The notes below the pieces were generated by a model that was not told where the DNA came from, did not search any database, and saw nothing but the letters and a program-made list of their open reading frames with translations. Shown piece after piece: positions 42,091-51,866 of a stretch of 64,000 nt of DNA. This stretch comes from Paenibacillus caseinilyticus. GTDB lineage: Bacteria; Bacillota; Bacilli; Paenibacillales; NBRC-103111. The stretch lies in contig NZ_JAQAGY010000002.1 in assembly GCF_027533645.1 (NCBI RefSeq), positions 1-64,000 on the forward strand. Reading direction: 5' to 3'. Position numbers and translations under genes: made by a program. The number at the start of each line of letters is the position of its first letter. The stretch's first letter is position 1.

Positions 42091-43539
42091 ATGACGAAAC
42101 ACAACGGCTATCCTCAGTCCCAGCATGCAGCGGGACTGCAGCGTACCATGAAAAGCAGGCATCTGTATATGATCTCCCTTGGCGGCGTGATCGGGACAGG
42201 CCTGTTCATATCCTCCGGCTATACCATCAATCAAGCCGGACCAGGGGGAGCGCTTCTCGCCTACCTGGTCGGCGGCTTCATTATGTATCTGGTGATGATG
42301 TGTCTTGGCGAGCTGTCGGTGGCGATGCCGGTGACCGGCTCGTTCCAGACCTACGCTTCCAAGTATATCGGCCCCGGGACCGGCTTCACGATCGGCTGGC
42401 TGTACTGGCTCGGCTGGGTCGTGACGCTCGGCTCCGAGTTCACTGCAGCCGGGCTGATGATGAAGCGCTGGTTCCCCGGCATTCCGGTCTGGATCTGGTG
42501 TGTCTTCTTCGTCGTTCTCCTGTTCCTGCTCAACGCTATGTCCGCCAAGGCATATGCGGAGACGGAATATTGGCTAGCCAGCGTGAAGCTCGTCACCATC
42601 ATTCTGTTCATCGGGCTCGGGGGAGCGGCGATGTTCGGCCTCATCCATCCGGCAGGGGCATCCGCTCCGATGCTGTCGAACTTCACGGGCGAAGGCGGGC
42701 TGTTCCCGAACGGCATCGGCGCCGTACTGTTCACGATGATTGCCGTGAACTTCTCATATCAAGGCAGCGAGCTCGTCGGCATTGCGGCGGGCGAGAGCGA
42801 AGAGCCGGAGAAGACGATTCCGCAGTCGATCAAGAACACCGTGTGGCGCGTCATTTTCTTCTTCGTCGCTTCGATCTTCATTGTGGCGGGACTCATCCCC
42901 TGGAAGGAAGCCGGAGTGGAGGAGAGCCCGTTCGTGATGGTCTTCGACCTCATCGGCATTCCCTACGCGGCCGATATCATGAATTTCGTCATTCTCTCGG
43001 CGCTGCTGTCGGTTGCGAACTCCGGGCTGTATGCCGCTTCGCGGATGCTCTGGGCGCTCTCCAGGGAGCAGATGGCACCGCCCTTCCTCGGCAAGCTGTC
43101 GGGAAGGGGCGTTCCCTTGAATGCGCTGCTCGTCAGTATCGGCGTGGCGTGTCTGTCGCTGCTGTCGAGCGTGTTCGCGCCGGATACGGTGTACCTCTGG
43201 CTCGTATCGATCGCAGGCTTGACCGCCATGCTGGTCTGGATGGGCATCGCCGCTTCGCAGTATATGTTCAGGAAGCGGTTCCTGCAGGAAGGCGGGAATG
43301 TGCGCGATCTGAAGTACCGGGTTCCCCTGTATCCGCTGGTGCCGATTCTGGCCTTCGTCTTATGTACCACGGCCTGCATCGCCCTGGCGTTTGACCCGGA
43401 GCAGCGGATGGCATTGTACTGCGGCGTTCCTTTTATTGTCGTGTGTTATGCGGTCTATCATCTGAAATACCGCAAGGAGCTATCCGTGCAGGCTTCCGCA
43501 CAGGAGCGGGCAGCGCTGGATTCATTGCCCGAATCTTGA
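42091..43539 (+). CDS. rocE: Amino acid permease, RocE-like
   Basis: A 482-residue APC-superfamily permease with 12 predicted membrane segments. The N-terminal signature ([27 protein letters not shown], shown in part) and [23 protein letters not shown] place it with the RocE/YbgF/LysP amino acid permeases. GTGAGGAG lies about ten bases before ATG 42091. In the roc context it probably imports arginine or ornithine; substrate inferred from neighbours. Confidence 0.85.
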   Translation: MTKHNGYPQSQHAAGLQRTMKSRHLYMISLGGVIGTGLFISSGYTINQAGPGGALLAYLVGGFIMYLVMMCLGELSVAMPVTGSFQTYASKYIGPGTGFTIGWLYWLGWVVTLGSEFTAAGLMMKRWFPGIPVWIWCVFFVVLLFLLNAMSAKAYAETEYWLASVKLVTIILFIGLGGAAMFGLIHPAGASAPMLSNFTGEGGLFPNGIGAVLFTMIAVNFSYQGSELVGIAAGESEEPEKTIPQSIKNTVWRVIFFFVASIFIVAGLIPWKEAGVEESPFVMVFDLIGIPYAADIMNFVILSALLSVANSGLYAASRMLWALSREQMAPPFLGKLSGRGVPLNALLVSIGVACLSLLSSVFAPDTVYLWLVSIAGLTAMLVWMGIAASQYMFRKRFLQEGGNVRDLKYRVPLYPLVPILAFVLCTTACIALAFDPEQRMALYCGVPFIVVCYAVYHLKYRKELSVQASAQERAALDSLPES

Positions 43540-43653
43540 GGAGGATCTATAGAGACGTAGCAGGCGGCCGGAAGGGACAACCCTGCCGGCTGCTTTTGGC
43601 GTGTCTAATTCAGGAGGGGGGGGCAGCAACTTGTGCCTTGCCTAACGTTCCTA

Positions 43654-43673
43654 AGGTACCTTCAGGTACCTTC
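43654..43673 (+). repeat. Tandem 10-bp palindromic repeat upstream of LysR
   Basis: AGGTACCTTC is repeated exactly twice in tandem. Each copy holds the palindrome AGGTACCT, so two sites lie one helical turn apart, about 107 bases before the LysR start. Possible regulator site. Confidence 0.5.
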
Positions 43674-43779
43674 CTCCCGCCCATCCATGCTATAGTGGAA
43701 GGAGCAGAGGCGGACGGCTGCCCAACTCCACATCCACTCACCCGCTCCCGCCAATTTAACATGTAAGGACTGGACAGGC

Positions 43780-44664
43780 ATGGATATCAAGCGATTGAAA
43801 ACCTTCCAAGTCGCGGCAGACTGCCTCAATCTGACCAAAGCCGCCGCGCAGCTCGGCTATACGCAGCCTACGATCACGATACAGCTTCAGACTCTGGAGA
43901 ACGAGCTGGGCTTCGCGCTCCTCGGCCGTGCAGGCAAGCAGACCTACCTGACCCCGCACGGCCAAATCGTCAAACAATATGCCGACCGCGTATTTGCTAC
44001 GCTAAGCGAGATGGAGGAAGAGCTGCGCAAGCTGGACCGGCCGGGAGGTTCCCTGGTCGTTGCGGCGCCGGAATTGTACTGTTCCCATTATTTGACGGTG
44101 ATTATGCACTCTTACATATCGGCCAATCCGCAGGTCAAGCTGCAGCTGTCCTCCTATGACAGCAACGAAGCGATGAAGAAAGTAGCCGCGCGCGAGGCCG
44201 ATCTCGGTATCATTGCAGGCCCCTGCACTCTGCCGGGAGTCGAGTCCGTGCGGCTCGGTACGGAAGACGTCGTGCTCGTAACCACGAAGGAGCGCTACAA
44301 GTCCTTCGGCCGCGAGGAGGTGCTGCGGGTGGGGCCGCTTATCTCTTACAAAGCGGGCTCGAACCTGCAGAGTCTCGTCAATGAGTGCCTGGGGGAGATC
44401 GGCTACCGGCCGTCCTCCCTGGTGGAATGCCTCAGCGACGAGACAATCAAGCGGGCGGTCCTCCATCAGACCGGCGTGGCCCTCCTCGGCGCGGGACTGG
44501 TCCAGTCCGAGCTCCGCAAAGGGACTCTGGTGGAGCTGCACCGGTTCCCGGATAAGATCGAGACCTCGATGATCGTCCTCCACAGCCGGATGGACGAGAT
44601 CAACATCCGCTCCTTCGCCGAGACGCTGACGGCATCTTGGCCGACGCTGGAGATGGAAGCGTAA
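43780..44664 (+). CDS. LysR-family regulator within the roc region
   Basis: A 294-residue LysR protein: N-terminal winged HTH (FQVAADCLNLTKAAAQLGYTQPTITIQLQTLENELG) and a C-terminal effector domain (SLVVAAPELYCSHYLTVI onward). It lies between the RocE-like permease and the arginase gene on the same strand, so a role in controlling arginine catabolism is plausible but unproven. A GGTACC tandem repeat upstream may be its own site. Confidence 0.86.
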   Translation: MDIKRLKTFQVAADCLNLTKAAAQLGYTQPTITIQLQTLENELGFALLGRAGKQTYLTPHGQIVKQYADRVFATLSEMEEELRKLDRPGGSLVVAAPELYCSHYLTVIMHSYISANPQVKLQLSSYDSNEAMKKVAAREADLGIIAGPCTLPGVESVRLGTEDVVLVTTKERYKSFGREEVLRVGPLISYKAGSNLQSLVNECLGEIGYRPSSLVECLSDETIKRAVLHQTGVALLGAGLVQSELRKGTLVELHRFPDKIETSMIVLHSRMDEINIRSFAETLTASWPTLEMEA

Positions 44665-45197
44665 TGAGCCCGGCAATGGCCCGCCGCCAATCCAGTCGGG
44701 AGGGCCGCAGCCCATCGCCCGGCGCTTTCCGCCGAGGCGGTCCATAGCCCCGGACGCATAGGCACCGCTTGGCAGCCGCTCTCCTCGCAAGGAGCGGTTC
44801 TTTGCTTTGCCCGCATGCTGCAGCGGCGCCGGGGCCCGCGCTCCAGCCCGGTGTGCGGCACATGGGCGACTGCCCGCCACCCCCGGCGGCATGGGCCCTA
44901 CGCTCCTGCCTGCCCCTCTGTGCGCTGAGAGCGGAGCCGCGTCCCGTACCGCCGCTGCCCGCTTCCGCTGCTTTCTTGCAACCGGGCACTGACGGAATTG
45001 CCGCTCTATACGCAATCGTCATTACATTTCTCAATAGTTACGATTGAGACATTCAATTTTTCGCCATCGGGGAAGTGTGGTACATTCGAAGAAAGAAGTA
45101 GAGAAGTAGAGAGGCCTTCTATACAGCCTCTCTTCCCCAACAACATTGCAACCGCTTACCGACTGAATACATTCGATAGTTAACGAGGGGTGCTCTT
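44665..45197 (+). other. Intergenic region before arginase
   Basis: Gene-free. A terminator-like hairpin (CCGCTCTCCT/AGGAGCGG, 44776-44797, then TTCTTT) ends the LysR transcript. Nearer rocF are CAATCGT (45013-45019) with ACGATTG (45040-45046), AGAGAGGC (45108-45115) with GCCTCTCT (45126-45133), and a sigma-A type promoter TTGCAA (45146-45151)/TACATT (45168-45173) with a 16-base spacer. Confidence 0.5.
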
Positions 45198-46118
45198 ATG
45201 CTGATGAAGCTGGCAACGGACAAACGGGATATTTCACTGATCGGCGTTCCTCTTCAGCTTGGCGCAGACCGGGCCGGGGTGGACCTCGGGCCTCAAGCGA
45301 TCCGGACCTCGAACCTCCGCGAGCGGCTGGAAGTGCTGGGCCACCGCGTACACGATAAAGGCGACATACACGTGAACCGCTTCCTGGATCCTTGTGCGCC
45401 CGGCGAGAAGCTGAAGTATCTGGCGGAGATCGCCCGCGTGAATGCGGACCTCGCGGAATGCGTCTCGGCGGAGATGGGCCAAGGAAACTTCCCGCTGGTT
45501 ATTGGCGGCGATCACAGCGTGGCGATCGGGACGATCAAGGGCGTCCTGCATCATGTGAACAAACTGGGCGTAGTCTGGTTTGACGCACACCCGGACGTGA
45601 ACACGGAAGAAACGACAGGCTCCGGCAACATCCACGGCATGTCTCTGGCCGTTCTGCTCGGGTATGGGCACAAGAGCCTCATCTCCATCGGCGGCGAGCA
45701 CGCGCGGGTCCATCCGCGCAACGTCGTCATCATTGGAGCGCGGTCCATCGATCCCGGCGAGCGGGTCTTCCTGAGAGAGCAGGGCATCCGTGTCTTCACG
45801 ATGCATGAGATCGACAAGTACGGCATGCGGGCCGTCATGGACGAAGCGATGGAGCGTGTCACGGACGGGACGGACGGCGTCCACCTCAGTCTCGACCTCG
45901 ACGGAATGGATCCGCAGGAAGCGCCGGGGGTAGGCACGCCGGTCAGCGGCGGCATTACGTACCGGGAGAGCCATTATGCGATGGAGACTCTCTACGAGAG
46001 CGGCTCGCTCGTCTCTGCGGAGATTGTGGAGGTGAACCCGATGCTCGATGTCGGCAATAAGACTGCACGGGCCGCGGTAGAGCTGGCGGGCTCCGTATTC
46101 GGCGAGCGGATTCTGTAA
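45198..46118 (+). CDS. rocF: Arginase
   Basis: A 306-residue arginase that hydrolyses arginine to ornithine and urea, feeding RocD. All six manganese ligands are present: H106 (GGDHS), D129, H131, D133 (DAHPD), D233 and D235 (SLDLDGMDP). The substrate residues N144 and H146 (SGNIHG) and E278 (VEVNP) are also intact. GAGGGGTG lies about six bases before ATG 45198; ATG 45204 is an alternative. A sigma-A-like promoter lies upstream, and the degenerate paralogue follows 45 bases downstream. Confidence 0.95.
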   Translation: MLMKLATDKRDISLIGVPLQLGADRAGVDLGPQAIRTSNLRERLEVLGHRVHDKGDIHVNRFLDPCAPGEKLKYLAEIARVNADLAECVSAEMGQGNFPLVIGGDHSVAIGTIKGVLHHVNKLGVVWFDAHPDVNTEETTGSGNIHGMSLAVLLGYGHKSLISIGGEHARVHPRNVVIIGARSIDPGERVFLREQGIRVFTMHEIDKYGMRAVMDEAMERVTDGTDGVHLSLDLDGMDPQEAPGVGTPVSGGITYRESHYAMETLYESGSLVSAEIVEVNPMLDVGNKTARAAVELAGSVFGERIL

Positions 46119-46163
46119 GAACGGCCGGGAACGAGTAGGCAAGCGCGAAGGAGGAGAATACGC

Positions 46164-47090
46164 ATGATGGAAGCGAGCGAGGCTCAGGAGAAGAAGACGA
46201 CCGGGCGTTCGAGGGTGAACCTGATCAAGGTGCCCTTCGGACTCGGCGCAGGCCGTCCGGGAGAGGAGCAGGGACCCGACAGCATCACCAAGGCAGGCAT
46301 CGGCCGCATGATCCGCAATCTCGGCAGGGAGCTGTCCGAAGAACAGGTGACCGGCATGTGGCTGAGGGAAGCCTCCTCGGAGCGTTCGTCCGCGGTGAAG
46401 AATCTCCGGGCCGTGCTCGAGATGAGCCTGCTTGTGGCACGGCGGGTGCAGCAGGCGGCCGAAGAGGGCGCGTTCCCGCTCGTGCTCGGAGGCGACCGCA
46501 GCGTCTCGATCGGCGCGGCGGCCGGCTTGGCGGAACGTTATGCGAACCCCGGACTGATCTGGTTCGATGCTCATGCGGGCCTGCTTACGGAGGAGACGGG
46601 TCCGACGGGAAGCGCGAACGAGATGGCCCTCTCGGCGATTCTCGGGAGAATGCCCTGGAAGATTCCGGGCCTCGGGCACATCCGCAAGGAGAAGGTCGTG
46701 CTCATAGGCACCCGCGAGGTGTATCCGCAAGAGAGGGAGTGGATCCTAGGGCAGGGCATCACCTGCTTCACGATGCACGAGATCGACCGGATGGGCATCC
46801 AGCGGGTCATCGAAGAAGCACGGAAGATCGCAGGAGCCGGGACCGACGGGCTCCATGTCAGCTTCGCTGCGGATACGCTCGATCCGCTTGAAGCGCCGGG
46901 CGTCGGCAGCCCGGTACCGGGCGGGCTGTTCTACCGGGAGGCGCACTTCGCGCTGGAGCTGCTGGCCGAGGGCGGAGAGGTGACTTCGATGGATGTCACC
47001 GGGGTGAATCCGCTTCTCGACGATCAGCGGAGAACGGGCCGGCTGCTGTCGGGGCTGGCCGCCTCGCTGCTCGGCAAACGAATTTTATAA
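46164..47090 (+). CDS. Degenerate arginase-family paralogue, probably catalytically inactive
   Basis: A 308-residue ureohydrolase-fold protein that aligns with the adjacent arginase along its whole length, including the end (GKRIL versus GERIL). Key residues have changed. H106 is R112 (GGDRS), D133 is G139 (DAHAG), and D233 is A235 (SFAADTLDP). N144 is S150, H146 is N152, and E278 is G280 (VTGVNP). D135, H137 and D237 remain. Three of six metal ligands and three substrate residues are lost, while fold-defining segments and a full frame with a good ribosome site (GGAGGAG) are kept. This suggests a selected structural or regulatory role, perhaps a partner of the active arginase, rather than decay. 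Inference; no biochemical data. Confidence 0.85.
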   Translation: MMEASEAQEKKTTGRSRVNLIKVPFGLGAGRPGEEQGPDSITKAGIGRMIRNLGRELSEEQVTGMWLREASSERSSAVKNLRAVLEMSLLVARRVQQAAEEGAFPLVLGGDRSVSIGAAAGLAERYANPGLIWFDAHAGLLTEETGPTGSANEMALSAILGRMPWKIPGLGHIRKEKVVLIGTREVYPQEREWILGQGITCFTMHEIDRMGIQRVIEEARKIAGAGTDGLHVSFAADTLDPLEAPGVGSPVPGGLFYREAHFALELLAEGGEVTSMDVTGVNPLLDDQRRTGRLLSGLAASLLGKRIL

Positions 47091-47102
47091 TCCAGGACAT
47101 GG

Positions 47103-47140
47103 AACCGCAGGTGACCCCAAGAGGTCTGCCTGCGGTTTTT
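47103..47140 (+). terminator. Terminator of the arginase operon
   Basis: AACCGCAGG (47103-47111) with CCTGCGGTT (47129-47137) and inner GACC/GGTC, followed by TTTTT. Confidence 0.85.
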
Positions 47141-47246
47141 ATATGGAAGAAGCGATGTAAAGAAACAGTAAATTCCATGGAAAATGAAGGGAAGATCCGC
47201 ATGGCTTCGTCTAAGCTTTTAGGATATCAACTAAAGGAGCGGAGCA

Positions 47247-50200
47247 ATGAACTTATTAACCCGATTTTCCATGAAGAACGTGACGGCCGTGCTGATCATC
47301 ATCCTGCTGCTGTTCGGCGGGGGCGGCTATGCGGCCACGATGCTGAAGGCGGAACTCTATCCGGAAGTCTCCCTTCCGTATGTCCTGGTCTCGACCCAGT
47401 ACAATGCCACGCCCAAGGACATTCTGGAGGGGATCACGAAGCCGCTGGAGAAAGCGGTGGCGGGTCTCGAGAATATCAAGTCGCTGAGGTCCGTCTCCAG
47501 CGACGGCTACTCTTCCCTAGAGATCGAGCTGGTGCACGGCAGCGATACCGACAAGGCGAAGGTGGACGTGGAAGGGCTCATCGCGAACGTCAAGCTGCCG
47601 AAGGGCGCGGAGAAGCCGAAGGTATCGACGTTCGGCATGTCGGCGATTCCCGAATACAAGCTCTCTGTATACGGGAAGGACGGGATGAACCAGCAGGAGC
47701 TCGATAAACTGTACAAGGATGTGTTCCTGCCGGCATTCAAGGCGGTCAAGGGTATCGACCACGTCGACTCCATCGGCAACCAGGAGGCGGTCCTGGACCT
47801 GAAGCTGGACGGGAACGCCATCAACGCGTACGGGCTGACGCCGGCCGAAGTGTCCCGGCGTATTCAATCGGCGATCCTCACGAGTCCGGTCGGGTCGGCG
47901 GATATCCAGGGCAACGACCAGATGGTGCGGGTGAAGAGCGATCTGAACTCGATCTACAGCCTGGAGAACATGAAGATGAAGACCGCCGGCGGGGAGACGC
48001 TGCTCCTCAAGAATATCGTCAAAGTGGAGGCGGTCACGGAGTCCAAATTCTTCTCCCGGATGAACGGCCAGCCGGCGATCGGCGTGATCCTGTACAAGAC
48101 GATGGGCACGAACTCGGTCGAGTTCACCGAGGAGGCAGATGCCCTGATCGCCTCATGGAAGGCGGCGTACCCGAATGTCGAGTTCCGGTCAGTGGAGAAG
48201 AACTCGGATACCGTGAATGAATCGATCAACGGCATGGTCAAGGAGGGGGCGCTCGGAGCGCTGCTGGCTTCGGTCATGATCCTGATCTTCCTCCGGAATC
48301 TCCGGATGACGTTCATCGTTCTCGTCTCGATTCCTTTGTCGATCCTGATTACCCTGCTCGTCATGGCGCCTCTCGATATCTCGCTGAATATCATGACGCT
48401 AGGGGGCATGGCGATCGCCATCGGGCGTGTCGTCGACGATAGTATCGTCGTCATCGAGAACATCTACAGTGAGCTCGTGAAGACGCAGGAGCGGGGAGAG
48501 TCGGTAATCGCCGTCGCCACCGCCCAGGTAGCCTCGGCCATTACATCGTCGACGCTGACCACGGTGGGCGTTTTTGCGCCGATTGCTTTTGTCGGCGGAC
48601 AGCTCGGAGACATGTTCAGTCCTTTTGCCATCACCTTGTCCGCGGCGCTGCTCTCCTCTCTGCTCGTGGCGGTCACCGTCATTCCGATGCTGGCGAAGCT
48701 GTTGGTGCTGCGTTCGAAGAAGCTGACCGTCCATGACGACACGCATGTCGGCCCGGTGGCTGGCAGCTACCTGAGGATGCTGAAGTGGTCGCTGAACAAC
48801 CGGATCAAGACGATGCTGCTTGCCCTTCTCATCTTCGTCGTGGCGGTCGGCGGGTCGATTCCGTTCGTACCCTTCGAATTCATGCCGGCCAGCAATTCGG
48901 ATAAGAAGATCTCGCTATGGATCAAACTGCCCGCGCAAACTTCCATGGAATCGAACGATCTCAAGGTGAAAGAGATCGAATCGATGATGAGGGAGACGAA
49001 GAATGCCGCGGACGAACCGGCCTTCGTGTATGTCCAATCGCTGATCGGTTATGCCGGCGGCGGCGAAAGGGTGGCATACCGCAGCGAGTTCAATGCGGAA
49101 GCTTCGGCCGGGACCAACGCTAAAGAGCTCCTGGAAGATATGAAGACCAAGGTGACGGAACTGCTGCCCAAAGGCTCGGAGGTGGGAGGGGCCATCGTCA
49201 GCGTAGCTGGCGGCGGCGGGAGCACGACGGACTTCTCCTACATGCTCCGCGGCGACGATGTGGATTCGCTCATCAAGGCAGCAGGGCTGGTCAAGGCGAA
49301 GATGAAGGAGATTCCGGAATTCCTAGATGTGAAGGACAGCCTCGAAGAATCGAAGAAGGAAGTGGAGATTGCGGTCGATCAGAACAAGGCCCGCCTGTAC
49401 GACCTCTCTTCGGGCGAGATTATCGAGACGCTGAACTCGTGGCTCGGCGAAGAAGAGGTCGGCGATCTCAAATTCGATAACATTACTTTGAGCACGAAGA
49501 TCTCGCTCGATAATGAATTCAAGGATTCCGTGGAAAAGATCGGCTCCCTGCAGCTCAAATCCCCTTCGGGGCAGACCCTCAGACTGAATGAGGTGGCGAA
49601 GCTCCGGCAGATCGAAGGTCCCGCTTCGATCCCTCGGGATCAACAGGAGCAGTACGTGAATGTGACCGCCAAGATCGACTCGAAGGATAAAGCGGGCGTC
49701 ACGGCCCAAGCGACCGAGCTGCTCGGCACGCTCCAGCTGCCGGAAGGCGTGCATCCCCAGGTGAAGGGGGTGGCCGAGGACATCAACCGGGAATTCAAGA
49801 ATATGTTCATGGCCATGGGGGCTTCCGTCTTCATTGTCTATCTGGTCATGGTGCTTGCGTTCGGCAACGGCAGTGCCCCCTTCGCGATTCTCTTCTCGCT
49901 GCCGCTTGCGGCGATCGGCGGCATGCTCGGCCTGCTCGTGACCGGAGAGTCGCTTAACTTGACGTCGCTCATCGGGTTCATGATGCTGATCGGCGTCGTC
50001 GTGACCAACGCGATCGTGCTCATTGACCGGGTGCAGCAGCTGAGGGAGGCGGGGGTGCCCGTACGCGAGGCGCTGATCAGCGCGGCGCATACCCGCCTGC
50101 GTCCCATCATCATGACAGCCGGCGCTACCGTCATCGCCCTGATGCCGCTGGCCCTCGGCTTATCCAAGGGAACCATTATCTCCAAGGGTCTTGCGGTGGT

Positions 50201-50348
50201 CGTGATTGGAGGATTGACGACCTCCACGCTGCTTACGCTGTTGGTCGTTCCGGTCGTGTACGAGATCATTGACCGGATCAACCAGCGCTTATTCAGAAGG
50301 AAAGCGGGAGCCGCGCAGGCGAAGGCCGCTCCGGCCGGGCAGTCTTAA
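47247..50348 (+). CDS. RND-family exporter (SwrC/AcrB type)
   Basis: A 1,033-residue RND transporter with the expected twelve membrane segments in two halves, large extracytoplasmic loops after TM1 and TM7, and the proton-relay Asp pair in GRVVDDSIVVIENIY (TM4). AAAGGAG precedes ATG 47247. It resembles B. subtilis SwrC (YerP), which exports surfactin and similar amphiphiles. No membrane-fusion or outer-membrane partner is adjacent, as is usual in Gram-positives. Substrate unknown. A terminator follows at 50381-50417. Confidence 0.9.
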   Translation: MNLLTRFSMKNVTAVLIIILLLFGGGGYAATMLKAELYPEVSLPYVLVSTQYNATPKDILEGITKPLEKAVAGLENIKSLRSVSSDGYSSLEIELVHGSDTDKAKVDVEGLIANVKLPKGAEKPKVSTFGMSAIPEYKLSVYGKDGMNQQELDKLYKDVFLPAFKAVKGIDHVDSIGNQEAVLDLKLDGNAINAYGLTPAEVSRRIQSAILTSPVGSADIQGNDQMVRVKSDLNSIYSLENMKMKTAGGETLLLKNIVKVEAVTESKFFSRMNGQPAIGVILYKTMGTNSVEFTEEADALIASWKAAYPNVEFRSVEKNSDTVNESINGMVKEGALGALLASVMILIFLRNLRMTFIVLVSIPLSILITLLVMAPLDISLNIMTLGGMAIAIGRVVDDSIVVIENIYSELVKTQERGESVIAVATAQVASAITSSTLTTVGVFAPIAFVGGQLGDMFSPFAITLSAALLSSLLVAVTVIPMLAKLLVLRSKKLTVHDDTHVGPVAGSYLRMLKWSLNNRIKTMLLALLIFVVAVGGSIPFVPFEFMPASNSDKKISLWIKLPAQTSMESNDLKVKEIESMMRETKNAADEPAFVYVQSLIGYAGGGERVAYRSEFNAEASAGTNAKELLEDMKTKVTELLPKGSEVGGAIVSVAGGGGSTTDFSYMLRGDDVDSLIKAAGLVKAKMKEIPEFLDVKDSLEESKKEVEIAVDQNKARLYDLSSGEIIETLNSWLGEEEVGDLKFDNITLSTKISLDNEFKDSVEKIGSLQLKSPSGQTLRLNEVAKLRQIEGPASIPRDQQEQYVNVTAKIDSKDKAGVTAQATELLGTLQLPEGVHPQVKGVAEDINREFKNMFMAMGASVFIVYLVMVLAFGNGSAPFAILFSLPLAAIGGMLGLLVTGESLNLTSLIGFMMLIGVVVTNAIVLIDRVQQLREAGVPVREALISAAHTRLRPIIMTAGATVIALMPLALGLSKGTIISKGLAVVVIGGLTTSTLLTLLVVPVVYEIIDRINQRLFRRKAGAAQAKAAPAGQS

Positions 50349-50380
50349 GGCTGCCACGGCAGTGCCTATCGAATAGAAGA

Positions 50381-50417
50381 GGCAGTTCCGGGATAGGGTC
50401 CGGGGCTGCTTTTTTTA
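50381..50417 (+). terminator. Terminator after the RND exporter
   Basis: GGCAG-TTCCGG pairs with CCGGGGCTGC, followed by TTTTTTT. Confidence 0.75.
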
Positions 50418-50665
50418 TAGTGGCAGGCATGCTCTTAAGCTTAGCGGCGGAGATGGAACAGGCTCGGCGAAGAGCTGCAGCAGTGCGCCTGGGTGTGGTG
50501 CCCCGTAATCATGAGATCCGGACAAGCGGAGCCAATTCCTGCCCAAGGGGACAAGGGAGGGGGAAGAAGGGCGAGACCCTTTCCCTTATAATGAAGTCCA
50601 TAGGGGATCCTGCTGCGCTTCATAGCGGAGCGGCAGGGTCTGAGGCGAAAGGGGAAACCGGACGG
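50418..50665 (+). other. Leader of the pectinesterase gene
   Basis: The pectinesterase frame is open through this stretch, but the encoded residues look non-coding and no ribosome site supports an earlier start. I see no other gene or structured RNA. Confidence 0.4.
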
Positions 50666-51589
50666 ATGAGGCATATTACGGTGTCACAGGATGGACAAGG
50701 GGATTTCGAACGGATTGGCGAGGCGATCGAAGCGGTGCGCGTGCTGCCGCTGGAGCCTGTTACGATCTTCGTGAAGAATGGGGTGTACCGCGAGAAACTC
50801 TTGGTACCCGACACGAAGCCGGATATCTCCCTGATCGGGGAGAGCGCGGAAGGGACCGTGATCGCTTATGGCGATTATGCCCAGATGAAGGGGACGAACG
50901 GCAGCGAGCTGACCACATTCCGGACCGCGACCTTGAAGGTGGATGCGGATGATTTCCGCATGGAAAACGTGACGGTGCAGAATACGGCGGGCTATGGAGC
51001 GGCGATCGGACAAGCGGTGGCCCTGTATACGGCGGGTGATCGCCAGACGTACAGGAACGTCCGGCTGCTCGGCAACCAGGACACGCTCTATACGGGCCGG
51101 GGACGCCAGTATTTCGCAGGATGCTATATCGAGGGGCATGTCGATTATATCTTCGGCTCGGCGACCGTGCTGTTCGAAGGCTGCGAGATTCACAGCCTGC
51201 GCGGGGGGTTCATTACGGCGGCTTCCACGGCGGCACGCACCGAAGTCGGATACGTATTCCGAGGCTGCCGTCTGACCGGCCGGGCACCTGAGGGATCCGT
51301 CTACCTGGGCAGGCCATGGCGGCCCGCCGCCCACACGGTATTCATCGATACCTGGATGGGACCGCATATTCATAGGGACGGCTGGGACAACTGGAGCAGT
51401 CCGGACAATGAGCGTACCGCCCGCTACGGGGAGTTCGGGAGCACGGGACCGGGCGCGGCGCCGGAAGCCCGGGTAGCGTGGGCGGCGGCTCTGACGGAAG
51501 CCGAGGCGGTGTCGTTCGACGTGCGACGCGTACTGGGCGGCCCGGACGGCTGGAGTCCGGCGGGAGCGGGTGTGGAAGAGGGACGTTAG
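50666..51589 (+). CDS. Pectinesterase (CE8), no signal peptide
   Basis: A 307-residue pectin methylesterase that removes methyl groups from polygalacturonate. ATG 50666 is chosen because the CE8 domain begins at once (MRHITVSQDGQGDFERIGEAI) and AAAGGGGA lies upstream. Catalytic features: GQAVAL with Q117, D139 (QDTLY) as acid, D160 (GHVDYIFGSA) as nucleophile, YLGRPWRP with the Arg/Trp pair. There is no signal peptide even in the longer frame, so it probably acts inside the cell on imported oligogalacturonides. A secreted pectate lyase is encoded at 16019. Confidence 0.9.
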   Translation: MRHITVSQDGQGDFERIGEAIEAVRVLPLEPVTIFVKNGVYREKLLVPDTKPDISLIGESAEGTVIAYGDYAQMKGTNGSELTTFRTATLKVDADDFRMENVTVQNTAGYGAAIGQAVALYTAGDRQTYRNVRLLGNQDTLYTGRGRQYFAGCYIEGHVDYIFGSATVLFEGCEIHSLRGGFITAASTAARTEVGYVFRGCRLTGRAPEGSVYLGRPWRPAAHTVFIDTWMGPHIHRDGWDNWSSPDNERTARYGEFGSTGPGAAPEARVAWAAALTEAEAVSFDVRRVLGGPDGWSPAGAGVEEGR

Positions 51590-51866
51590 AGAGCGTGACA
51601 GCATGGTGCGGGACAGAGGCAAAAGACGACGGTGTCTTGCGTCCGATATTCGGACCCGCGCTGTGAGTGAAGGGCGCTGCCGCCGCCCCGTACCGACCGC
51701 CGCCCTTCACTTGCGGCGGAGGAAGGTGCAGCGCAATAAAAGTACGGCCATACGGAACACGCTGAGCCCCTCCCGGATAGGTGAAGGGCTTGGGTTGTTG
51801 CGCCCGGAACAGCAGATTTGCTGCCGAAACCGGGTTCATTCGTGTGCCGCCCGCGTAGTCCGGCGT

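Noticed and set aside
51590..51866. Terminator for the acyl-CoA dehydrogenase gene
   Set aside because: AGCCC/GGGCT pairing near 51764-51790 has no T tract on the minus strand and is too weak to call.
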